Source: UBA7236 sp036734545 (GTDB lineage: Bacteria > Bacteroidota > Bacteroidia > Chitinophagales > BACL12). From it: a DNA stretch of 16,462 bases. The notes under the pieces were generated by a model. The model did no database searches and was not told the origin of the DNA. It saw only the letters and a list, made by a program, of their open reading frames with translations. Position 1 is the stretch's first letter. Each line of letters starts with the position of its first letter. The DNA lies in NCBI GenBank assembly GCA_036734545.1, contig DAIMYJ010000071.1, positions 1 to 16,462 on the forward strand, written 5' to 3'. Below, piece by piece: positions 1 through 7,212 of the stretch. Both the position numbers and the translations under genes were made by a program.

Positions 1-1010
1 TTCACGGCATCCACCGTTGCCCGCACCTTGGAAGGGGCATGCGCAAAGTCGCGGAAGATGATATGGTCGCCGCTGTGTTTCAGTATCTCCAGCCTTTTGG
101 CGGCGCCCCTGAAATCCTGCATGGCAGCGAAAAAGTCGCCGCCTTCTATACCCAGCGCTGCACACACAGCCTGCGCGCCTGCCATGTTCTGCATGTTATG
201 CCTGCCGAAGATACTTAGCCGGAACGCATCCCCATCGTGCCATACCGTAGTGCCGTCGCTGTCAGTGGTGTAAGTTGGCGTCTGATACCAAACGATGCGA
301 CAGACCGTGTTGCTGTCCTCCACCATCCGGCGTACTTCCGCGTCGTCGCCGTTGGCGATCAGCACGGCATCCGCCTCCATCTGCTCAACCAACTGCCGGA
401 ACTGATGCACATAACTGTCATAGGTCGGAAAAACATTGAAGTGGTCCCAGGCGATCCCGCTGATGAGCGCGATCTGCGGACGGTAGAACAGGAATTTCGG
501 ACGGCGGTCGAGCGGTGACGCAAAATACTCATCGCCTTCTATCACCATCACCGGTGCCTGGGTGAACTGCACCATGGTGTCAAAGCCCTCCAGCTGGGCT
601 CCCACCAGATAATCGAAGGTGCGGCCCGTACGGCGCAGCGCATGCATGATCATGGAGGTGATGGTGGTCTTGCCGTGACTGCCGCAAATGGCCACCCGCG
701 TTGCCGCGCGACTCTGTTCATACACGTACTCCGGGAAATTATACACCGGAATGCCCAGTTCACGGGCTCGCAGCAGTTCCGGATTATCGGCACGCGCATG
801 CATTCCAAGGATCACAGCATCCAGTGCCGTGGTGATCTTGTCGGGAAACCAGCCCGTAGCCTCAGGCAACAGTCCCTGCCGGGCCAGCCGCGAACGCGAA
901 GGTTCAAAGATCTCATCATCAGAACCGGTTACCTGGTGGCCCGACTCCTTGAGTGCAAGGGCCATGTTGTGCATGACCGCACCGCCAATGGCGATCAAAT
1001 GGATGCGCAT
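1..1010 (-). CDS. mpl: Mpl-type UDP-N-acetylmuramate:tripeptide ligase, C-terminus cut off by window edge
   Basis: This is a Mur ligase of the Mpl branch. It joins the recycled L-Ala-gamma-D-Glu-meso-DAP peptide to UDP-MurNAc using ATP in the cytoplasm. The frame is open from the ATG at 1010 to the window edge, giving 336 residues of an expected roughly 450. The N-terminal nucleotide-binding domain starts MRIHLIAIGG, the ATP-binding P-loop GSHGKTT is at residues 110-116, and the central-domain motif EGDEY is at 158-162, followed by a DHFNVFP segment typical of this branch. The C-terminal ligase domain has just begun (FRDFAHAP) when the window ends. MurC is the nearest alternative, but the DHFNVFP region and overall phrasing favour Mpl. 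No Shine-Dalgarno sequence is seen. The gene diverges from the small lipoprotein at 1154. Confidence 0.85.
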   Translation of the reverse strand, partial: MRIHLIAIGGAVMHNMALALKESGHQVTGSDDEIFEPSRSRLARQGLLPEATGWFPDKITTALDAVILGMHARADNPELLRARELGIPVYNFPEYVYEQSRAATRVAICGSHGKTTITSMIMHALRRTGRTFDYLVGAQLEGFDTMVQFTQAPVMVIEGDEYFASPLDRRPKFLFYRPQIALISGIAWDHFNVFPTYDSYVHQFRQLVEQMEADAVLIANGDDAEVRRMVEDSNTVCRIVWYQTPTYTTDSDGTTVWHDGDAFRLSIFGRHNMQNMAGAQAVCAALGIEGGDFFAAMQDFRGAAKRLEILKHSGDHIIFRDFAHAPSKVRATVDAV

Positions 1011-1153
1011 GGGGTGAAGATACAAAGCGGGGAGAGGATGTGGATTGGTGTATTGTGGATATGAAATAAAAATGGCAACTTTACGTTATTATTGAAACAG
1101 GGTTATCCTGAACTTTATTCGTCCGGGGTATGTTCCCAAAAGAACCGTAAACT

Positions 1154-1303
1154 ATGTCAACCATGCGTTCAATCTCCAAATGGGCTGTTGCAGCCGGATT
1201 ATGTCTTCTTCTCACTGCCGGGCTCAGCTCATGCGGTCAAAAAGAGGGTTGTCCCAATAAGATCACCGAAGTGGCCGGCGTAAAGCTGGATACCACCACC
1301 TGA
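1154..1303 (+). CDS. very small lipoprotein, 49 residues
   Basis: This short gene begins MSTMRSISKW, has a hydrophobic stretch (VAAGLCLLLTAGL) and then a lipobox L-S-S-C with the lipidated cysteine at residue 27. That is a canonical signal peptidase II signal. Cleavage would leave a mature peptide of only 23 residues, starting CGQKEGCPNK and ending in three threonines, with a second cysteine at residue 33. It is not a fragment of a neighbour: a strong hairpin terminator on the same strand follows 22 bases after its stop. A promoter-like TATTATTG (one mismatch to TAnnTTTG) lies at 1087-1094. An internal ATG at codon 4 could also be the start. I do not recognise a family. The role is unknown; location in the inner or outer membrane is inferred from the lipobox only. 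Confidence 0.7.
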   Translation: MSTMRSISKWAVAAGLCLLLTAGLSSCGQKEGCPNKITEVAGVKLDTTT

Positions 1304-1325
1304 TCAGCTGCTTAAACAATGCTTG

Positions 1326-1353
1326 AAGCCGGTATCCTTATACCGGCTTTTTT
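1326..1353 (+). terminator. intrinsic terminator after the small lipoprotein gene
   Basis: A perfect 10-bp stem AAGCCGGTAT / ATACCGGCTT closes a CCTT loop and runs into six T on the plus strand. The last two bases overlap the stop codon of the converging OsmC gene. On the minus strand the stem is followed by no T-run, so it acts mainly for plus-strand transcription. Confidence 0.85.
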
Positions 1354-1762
1354 ATTGCGCATAGGTGAAGCGGATCACCTTGCGGATCTCTGAAGAGAGG
1401 CTTTGAATGACCGGACAGGTGCGGGCGGCATGCTCCAGGATGAGGCGCTGCTTGTCATCGAGACCGCGGTCGGGTATGATCAGATGACAGTGTATCTCAC
1501 TGATACGGCGTGGATCGGAGGCCATCACCTTGGTTACCTCCACCTCGGTTCCCGTGATGTCGATCTGGTGCGTGCGCGCGGCAATGCCCATGATGGTGAG
1601 CATACAGCTGGCCGTAGCCGTGGCTACCAGGTCGGTGGGCGAAAACGCCTCCCCCTTGCCCTGATTATCCGGTGGCGCATCCGTGATGATGGTAGTGCCG
1701 GAGAGTAAATGCGTGGCTCTGGTGCGCAACTCGCCTTCGTAAACGACTTTTGATATATACAT
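1352..1762 (-). CDS. OsmC/Ohr-family peroxidase-like protein
   Basis: This 136-residue protein is a full-length member of the OsmC/Ohr superfamily, which reduces organic hydroperoxides or handles related redox substrates through a pair of reactive cysteines in the cytoplasm. Both cysteines are present: Cys53 in the helix after SPTDLVATAT and Cys116 in ARTCPVIQSL. Arg13 or Arg15 and Glu38 (in GKGEAFSP) are candidates for the conserved Arg/Glu pair that polarises the peroxidatic cysteine. The sequence fits the general OsmC group (YhfA-like) better than true Ohr, so substrate specificity cannot be stated. The start MYISKVVYEG is the usual N-terminus for the family. It diverges from the beta-barrel/lipA operon with 58 bases between the start codons; no clean TAnnTTTG box is visible for either direction there. 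Confidence 0.9.
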   Translation of the reverse strand: MYISKVVYEGELRTRATHLLSGTTIITDAPPDNQGKGEAFSPTDLVATATASCMLTIMGIAARTHQIDITGTEVEVTKVMASDPRRISEIHCHLIIPDRGLDDKQRLILEHAARTCPVIQSLSSEIRKVIRFTYAQ

Positions 1763-1820
1763 GACAGTTTTTTTTGATTGTACGGCAACTTTCCTGCTGT
1801 AAAAATCGTAATATTATGCG

Positions 1821-2630
1821 ATGAAAAGGGCTTTTCTGTTTATCTCTTTGTGGGGTGCCGCGGTGTTCCTGTTCGCGCAGGATACCTCCACCGTGCGGGA
1901 AAGCCAGTCAAAGCCCATCATTCTCAACAAACCTTCCGGTCCCAACAAGCTTAAAGGCCTGAGCTATGAACATGAGTTCAGCATGGGCGCCAAGGTGTCT
2001 ACCAGCGGATGGGGGATCTTCGGTGATTATACCAAGGATATTGACCTCGACAAGAAGCGCGTGGCCTACTTTGAACTCGAATTCCTCAAGCATCCGAAGG
2101 AGACCAAGCGCGTGAATGAGTTCACCGTGGGCTATACACCGCCCAAACCCTTTGTGTACGGCAAACAGAACTCTTTCTTCAACTTCAAGGCCGCCATCGG
2201 CGAAAAGCGCATGATCGGTCAGAAGGCCGATAAAAGCGGATTCCAGATATCGGCGAATTACGCCGGCGGTTTTTCAGCCGGTTTCGTCAAGCCGTATTAC
2301 CTCGCCGTTTACAGCGCCGATGAATCTAACGGCCCTACCGTGAACGTGGCCTATACACCCGAAACATCCAATATTTTCCTCGACTATACCTCCATCTACG
2401 GCGCGTCCGGATTCAGCGTGGGTTTCAATGAGATCAGCTTGGTGCCCGGACTGTTCGGTAAGGTGGGTATGAACTTCGACTGGGCTACGTACGACGACTT
2501 CGTAAAGGCCGCAGAAGCCGGTATCGGTGCTGAGTTGTATCTCAGGGATATTCCCATCATGATCCTGGAGAACAATAAACCGTATTTCGTGTATTTATAT
2601 CTAAGTTTGCAGTTCGGAAAGAAGTGGTAA
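1821..2630 (+). CDS. predicted outer-membrane beta-barrel protein upstream of lipA
   Basis: This 269-residue protein begins with a clear signal peptide (MKRAFLFISLWGAAVFLFAQ, cleavage probably after residue 19 or 20). The mature part is rich in alternating aromatic and glycine residues in short beta-like stretches. It ends in YLYLSLQFGKKW, which resembles a terminal barrel strand plus a short tail. No enzymatic motif is visible. I infer an outer-membrane barrel, probably of the small uncharacterised Bacteroidota type. It lies 19 bases upstream of lipA on the same strand with no terminator between, so the two are likely cotranscribed. A link in function to lipoate is not evident from the sequence. 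A periplasmic beta-rich protein is the alternative. Confidence 0.7.
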   Translation: MKRAFLFISLWGAAVFLFAQDTSTVRESQSKPIILNKPSGPNKLKGLSYEHEFSMGAKVSTSGWGIFGDYTKDIDLDKKRVAYFELEFLKHPKETKRVNEFTVGYTPPKPFVYGKQNSFFNFKAAIGEKRMIGQKADKSGFQISANYAGGFSAGFVKPYYLAVYSADESNGPTVNVAYTPETSNIFLDYTSIYGASGFSVGFNEISLVPGLFGKVGMNFDWATYDDFVKAAEAGIGAELYLRDIPIMILENNKPYFVYLYLSLQFGKKW

Positions 2631-2649
2631 AACAGAGGCGTACAGCAAC

Positions 2650-3522
2650 ATGATCGAACTTCCCGTTACAGATGCACAGGAACGTCTGAGAAAGCCGAAA
2701 TGGCTCAAAGTGAAACTCCCCACCGGCGAGAACTACCGCATGGTGCGGGAACTCGTGGATACCCATAAACTGCATACTATTTGCGAGAGTGGCAATTGTC
2801 CCAATATGGGCGAATGCTGGGGGGCTGGAACAGCAACATTCATGATCCTCGGCAATGTGTGTACCCGCAGCTGCTCCTTCTGTGCAGTAGCTACCGGCAG
2901 GCCCACCGAACTCGACCTCGATGAACCGTTCCGCGTAGCGGAAGCCATACGCCTCATGCAGGTGAAACACGCTGTGATCACCTCCGTGAACCGCGATGAA
3001 CTGGCCGACAGCGGCGCAGCTATCTGGAACCGCACCGTCGTGGAGGTGAAGCGGCAAAGTCCGTCTACCACCATCGAAACACTCATACCCGATGTGAAGG
3101 CCAACTGGGATGCGCTCATCACGATGATCTCACCCGGACAGGAGGTGGTCTCGCATAACATGGAAACCGTGAAACGCCTGTACCGCCTGGTTCGGCCGCA
3201 GGCCAGATATGAACGCAGCCTCGAACAGATACAGCGCACGAAAGCCTATGGCAAGCGCACCAAATCCGGCGTTATGCTGGGGCTGGGAGAAACACCGGAA
3301 GAGGTGTATGCCATCATGGACGACCTCGTGGCGCACGGATGCGATGTGCTTACGCTGGGGCAGTACCTGCAGCCAACCCGCATGCATCTGGAAGTGAAGG
3401 AATTCATTACCCCTGAGCTCTTTGAACACTATCGGGAAGAAGGGATGAAAAGAGGCTTTGCCTATGTGGAAAGCGGACCCCTCGTCAGGTCAAGCTACCA
3501 CGCCGAACGACACGTGCTGTGA
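2650..3522 (+). CDS. lipA: lipoyl synthase
   Basis: LipA is a radical-SAM enzyme that inserts two sulfur atoms into octanoyl groups on the E2 and H proteins of 2-oxoacid dehydrogenase and glycine-cleavage complexes, in the cytoplasm. All diagnostic residues are present in this 290-residue protein. The auxiliary-cluster cysteines are C45, C50 and C56 (CESGNCPNMGEC). The radical-SAM cluster CTRSCSFC has C71, C75 and C78. The C-terminal RSSYHA motif at 280-285 supplies the serine ligand of the auxiliary cluster. Length is normal for Bacteroidota. The start MIELPVTD leaves the usual short N-terminal extension before KPKWLKVK. An AGAGG-like stretch lies about 12 bases upstream of the ATG. Confidence 0.97.
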   Translation: MIELPVTDAQERLRKPKWLKVKLPTGENYRMVRELVDTHKLHTICESGNCPNMGECWGAGTATFMILGNVCTRSCSFCAVATGRPTELDLDEPFRVAEAIRLMQVKHAVITSVNRDELADSGAAIWNRTVVEVKRQSPSTTIETLIPDVKANWDALITMISPGQEVVSHNMETVKRLYRLVRPQARYERSLEQIQRTKAYGKRTKSGVMLGLGETPEEVYAIMDDLVAHGCDVLTLGQYLQPTRMHLEVKEFITPELFEHYREEGMKRGFAYVESGPLVRSSYHAERHVL

Positions 3523-3586
3523 GTAACCTGTTTGCAAGGGAACTGTCATAAATGGCTCAGTGTTAAATAGTCTTAAAAAGTTTTAG

Positions 3587-3594
3587 TATTTTTA
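3587..3594 (+). promoter_or_regulatory. weak -7-like box before the 995-residue T9SS gene
   Basis: TATTTTTA matches the Bacteroidota -7 consensus TAnnTTTG except at the last base. It lies 17 bases before the ATG at 3612 in an AT-rich stretch. No TTTG is seen at the expected -33 spacing, so this is only a candidate. Confidence 0.25.
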
Positions 3595-3611
3595 CACAAA
3601 ATAGCGATTTC

Positions 3612-6599
3612 ATGAAAAGGAAGTTTACGATCTACAGTCTGGTAGTGATTGGTCTGGCAATCGCCTCCGTGCTCACATTTCGTGCTTTGAGCACCGGCAG
3701 CGGAGAGCAAGTTGAAGGGACGATCGCGAAAATGCAGGAACGCGCTGAACGCAAAGCTGTATCCGCAGGCGCTTACCGCACCTGGTTGAACAGCATGCGC
3801 GCCAACCCCCTTACGGGAAAGGTGGAGATGCAGGATATCATCGAAGCACGCGAACAAATGCGCGCTTATCATGCCAAGCATTCCGCCGGTGAACGCGGCG
3901 GCAGCCTCCTCAATCTGCAATGGGAAAACTTTGGACCGAATAACGTGGGCGGACGCTCGCGCATCATGGTGGTCGACCGCAACAACACCGACAGGATGTA
4001 TGCAGCCGGCGCCAGCGGTGGTATTTACTACACCAATAACGGCGGTCTGGAATGGTTCCCGCATCCGCAGAACGATGAGCTGAGCTCACTGTTGATCTGC
4101 GCCATGGATCAGGCCGCGAACGGCGATCTGTACTTCGGCACCGGTGAATACTGGGCCGATTACTTCGATGGTTCCTTCGGCAGCTATACCCACGGTTTTG
4201 TGGGCGATGGCGTGTTCAGGGCAGCAGCTGTAACCGGCGATGAAGTACCTACTTTCACACAATTGACCGCTACCATACCTACGCCTTCTGAGATCGGCAG
4301 TACTTCCGGTGCTACATGGGCGTATGTAAACCGTATCACCTGTCACCCCACAGATGCCAATATCATCGTGGCAGCTACCAATACCGGCCTGAAGATCACA
4401 ACAGATGGCGGTACTACCTGGAACAACTGTGAAGGTGGCGGTGCACCGCTTACCGGTATCTCAGATGATGCCAAATTCGACAGCGATGGCTACCTGCACG
4501 CTATTTCAGGCAGTCTGCGCAAATACTACCGTTCAAACAATACCACCGACCCGAGCACACTGGATGAACTCGGCGTGGGTATTCCTACAGGCTCAATCCG
4601 CCGTGCGCTCGCCATAGCGCCCTCAGATCCCAATTACGTATACATTTACTCGGCTAAATCCGGTACCTACGGCATGCAGGGGATATTCCAGTCGACCGAC
4701 CGCGGTGCCAACTTTACACAGATCACCGAAGAGGCTAACGATTTCTTCAATCCGAACGGCACCGGCGCTAACCAGAAATGGAACGTATGTATCGCCGTGA
4801 ACCCCGCCAACCCTGAACGCATCTATATTGGGGGCCAGCTCGAATCATGGACTTGGGACGGTGCTTCCGGTTCATGGACACCGATGACGGGCTCTTTTTA
4901 TCCGGAATGGTTTCCTAAGTATATACATGCTGACCACCACTGGATTTGCTTCCCGGCAGATTATGACCCCGATACGAAAGACGTCATGTACTTCGCAACA
5001 GACGGTGGTGTGACCCGAACACTGAACGCATCTTCCCAATATCCTGACTTCGGTATCATCAACAAAGGCCTTAACCTGTATCAGGCACATGGCGTGGCCA
5101 GCGGCTTGCTGGGTGAGGTGATGGGCGGTTCTCAGGATAATGGAACGCAGCTTGTCGACTTCAAGCAGAACTCCGAATTCCAGTCATTTGAATGGCTCGG
5201 CGGCGACGGTGGTAAGGTGGAGATCTCCAAGATCCGCCCTGAATACCTGTTCGGCTCCTTCTTCTTTGTAGGTGCCAGCGGTAACGGTGCTGCCCTCCGC
5301 AGGTCAGTGAACGGCGGCGCTTCTGCCAGCAATATGTATGACCCGAACATTGATGACGGACAGGATGGTCTCGCCGACGGCGGAACCGACTTCGTTACGA
5401 CCTATGTGTTGTGGGAGAACTATGAACTTTTCAAGACCTTCGAAGATGTGCTTACCGGTGCTTCCGTGGAATATCCTGCAGGCAGCGGTAACTTCTACAG
5501 CGAAGGCGACGAGGTGAACTATGAAGGCCGTGATATCATCCTCAACAGGAACGGTATCTCCGAATCACGCTTCTACCATGCCGTGAAAAATAAACTGTGG
5601 ATGACCCCCGGCGCACTTTTCAACTCTACTGAAGCACCTGAGTGGTTCCGCATCCTGCCCACCACTTCCGGCAGCATTAGCGCTATCGAATACGATAACA
5701 CCGGTGATGTGGTATATGTGGGCACTGAGAACGGCCGCCTGTATCGCCTGAGCGGTCTGCTTACTGCGAACTACGAATATGTAGATGTGGACGGCGATCC
5801 CGGTACTGCCGGGGTGTTCGACCCTGTAACTGCAGGTATCACCACCTTTACTTATGCCAACGTATTCCCCGGTAAGATCACCGGTATCAGCATCGACCGC
5901 AATAACCCTGACTACATCGCGCTGTCTATCGGCGGTTACGGCGTGGATCAGAACGTGTGGATGTCTGAAGATGCCCTCGAAGGTGATGCCGCAACCTTTA
6001 CCTGTCTCTCCGATGGCGGCGCACTGCCGAACATCCCGGCCTTTGATATCCTGGTGCATGTAGCTGACCCGGATAAACTCCTGCTCGCCACTGAATTCGG
6101 CGTATGGAGCTATTCTGTGTCCGGCGGCGGCGAATGGACGCAGGAAGCAACCGGTGCTGATGGTGGCGTTGGTCCCGGTAACGTACCGGTATTCGAGATC
6201 CGCGAGGACTTCATCCGCGAAACGGATTGTATGGCCATCTACATCGGAACGCATGGTAACGGTTACTACCGCACGACCACCCTGGCAGCTGGCGATTGCG
6301 ACTTCACCACGGTGAGCGCAGGTCCTATCCAGGAAGAGATCATTGCCGGTATCACCCTGGCACCGAACCCGGCAGGTGATTACAGCAACGCTACCGTAAC
6401 ACTCGAGCGTTCTGCCGATAACATGAATGTCAGCCTCGTGAACCTGATGGGTAATACCATCCGCAACTACGGCACCGCAGCATATAACGAAGGCACACAC
6501 AACATCTATCTGGATGTGCGCGGTGTTGCCCCGGGAACCTACCTCGTGGTGTTCAACATCGATGGTTATGTGACCTCACGCCGACTGGTCGTATTCTAA
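3612..6599 (+). CDS. secreted beta-propeller (sortilin/BNR-like) protein with T9SS sorting domain
   Basis: This 995-residue protein begins with an N-terminal signal segment (hydrophobic residues 8-23). The body resembles sialidase/VPS10-type beta-propellers. It contains GPNNVGGRSRI at 108-118 followed by GASGGIYYTNNGGLEW, and Asp-box-like turns at 141-148, 263-270 (TTDGGTTW) and 361-368 (STDRGANF). Further turn motifs FATDGG (461-466), GGSQDNGT (505-512) and GGDGG (530-534) follow. Residues 913-995 form a Por-type C-terminal sorting domain: APNPAGD, then V-x-N-L-x-G, and V-A-P-G-T-Y-L-V before a basic end. It is therefore inferred to be exported by Sec, moved by the type IX system, and released or anchored on the surface. 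No catalytic residues of a glycoside hydrolase can be assigned, so the function is open: adhesion, binding or an enzyme are all possible. It is probably monocistronic, given the strong terminator that follows. Confidence 0.9.
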   Translation: MKRKFTIYSLVVIGLAIASVLTFRALSTGSGEQVEGTIAKMQERAERKAVSAGAYRTWLNSMRANPLTGKVEMQDIIEAREQMRAYHAKHSAGERGGSLLNLQWENFGPNNVGGRSRIMVVDRNNTDRMYAAGASGGIYYTNNGGLEWFPHPQNDELSSLLICAMDQAANGDLYFGTGEYWADYFDGSFGSYTHGFVGDGVFRAAAVTGDEVPTFTQLTATIPTPSEIGSTSGATWAYVNRITCHPTDANIIVAATNTGLKITTDGGTTWNNCEGGGAPLTGISDDAKFDSDGYLHAISGSLRKYYRSNNTTDPSTLDELGVGIPTGSIRRALAIAPSDPNYVYIYSAKSGTYGMQGIFQSTDRGANFTQITEEANDFFNPNGTGANQKWNVCIAVNPANPERIYIGGQLESWTWDGASGSWTPMTGSFYPEWFPKYIHADHHWICFPADYDPDTKDVMYFATDGGVTRTLNASSQYPDFGIINKGLNLYQAHGVASGLLGEVMGGSQDNGTQLVDFKQNSEFQSFEWLGGDGGKVEISKIRPEYLFGSFFFVGASGNGAALRRSVNGGASASNMYDPNIDDGQDGLADGGTDFVTTYVLWENYELFKTFEDVLTGASVEYPAGSGNFYSEGDEVNYEGRDIILNRNGISESRFYHAVKNKLWMTPGALFNSTEAPEWFRILPTTSGSISAIEYDNTGDVVYVGTENGRLYRLSGLLTANYEYVDVDGDPGTAGVFDPVTAGITTFTYANVFPGKITGISIDRNNPDYIALSIGGYGVDQNVWMSEDALEGDAATFTCLSDGGALPNIPAFDILVHVADPDKLLLATEFGVWSYSVSGGGEWTQEATGADGGVGPGNVPVFEIREDFIRETDCMAIYIGTHGNGYYRTTTLAAGDCDFTTVSAGPIQEEIIAGITLAPNPAGDYSNATVTLERSADNMNVSLVNLMGNTIRNYGTAAYNEGTHNIYLDVRGVAPGTYLVVFNIDGYVTSRRLVVF

Positions 6600-6619
6600 A
6601 CGACCGGCGTTAAAATACC

Positions 6620-6657
6620 GAAGAGGCTGTCTCTGCAGAGGCAGCCTCTTCTTTTTT
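6620..6657 (+). terminator. strong intrinsic terminator after the beta-propeller gene
   Basis: A 14-bp stem, GAAGAGGCTGTCTC with its complement (one G-T pair), closes a TGCA loop and is followed by six T. It starts 20 bases after the stop codon of the 995-residue protein. Confidence 0.92.
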
Positions 6658-7156
6658 ATACCTATCCCAAGAGTCCAGATGTGAAGAAGCGGTTACATCC
6701 GGTTTAAAGCGGCTTAGGTGCCTGCTGTTTGATCATGAGTGACGTGTTGCGGGTCTGTCCGACAGCTGGATGAGGGTAGCCGGAGTTCATACGTGAATGC
6801 GGCGCATGGGAGGGCCGACCGACCGGATAGCTGGTTGTAGGATGTATCCGCAGGATCGCCCGGATGTTAGGAGCAGGGGTTGGTATGGGGGAGAAATAGG
6901 CGGAGGGAGGCAATAGTGGCGGTGCTGTTGCTACTGATCGTGTGTGGTGCTGGGGGTGGTGAAGCTGCTTCGGGTCCACCATGCCTTTCCCCTCGTGCAC
7001 ACGGCTCCTGCGGAGAAAGCTTATGCCGGTACCCGGTGTGCATCCATTTTCTCCAACCCCTGATAGGAAACACCTGTATTAAGACAGACCGCCTTTGTCG
7101 GGAACCTACTGCCGACCTTGACCACCAGGGCGATGTCAATACCTGAATATCGGGAT
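6658..7156. other. about 500-base interval with no convincing gene
   Basis: This stretch lies between the terminators of two converging T9SS genes. Open frames exist on both strands, including one on the minus strand of 98 codons from a GTG at 7000 and one of 88 codons on the plus strand from 6880. Their products are rich in His, Pro, Ser or Arg with no hydrophobic-core pattern, so I do not call them. The plus strand is G-rich between about 6780 and 6960. An imperfect hairpin is possible around 6996-7043, where TGCACAC pairs with GTGTGCA and encloses a CTCC-TGC-GGAG mini-hairpin. I looked for conserved cores of RNase P RNA, SRP RNA, tmRNA and common riboswitches and saw none. Confidence 0.5.
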
Positions 7157-7190
7157 AAAAAAAAGCTGTCCACCCGAAGATGGACAGCTT
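7157..7190 (-). terminator. intrinsic terminator after the PKD/T9SS gene
   Basis: On the minus strand a 10-bp stem AAGCTGTCCA / TGGACAGCTT with an 8-base loop is followed directly by eight T (the outermost A-T pairs merge with that run). It lies 22 bases past the stop codon at 7213. Confidence 0.92.
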
Positions 7191-7212
7191 GTGGGAATGA
7201 TCCCTAAAACGA

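Noticed and set aside
28..1064. Several plus-strand frames across the left end
   Set aside because: The minus strand is an unbroken Mur ligase with P-loop and EGDEY motifs; the plus frames are its shadows.
2557..3239. Minus-strand open frames opposite lipA
   Set aside because: lipA is certain from its cysteine motifs; the opposing frames have no recognisable features.
5565..6500. 311-codon open frame on the minus strand inside the propeller gene
   Set aside because: Cys/Val/His-rich product without domain features; it mirrors the codon bias of the plus-strand gene, which has a clear sorting domain in the same bases.
6658..7156. RNase P RNA, SRP RNA, tmRNA or known riboswitch in the spacer
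   Set aside because: None of the conserved cores I know could be found by eye on either strand; a covariance search was not possible.
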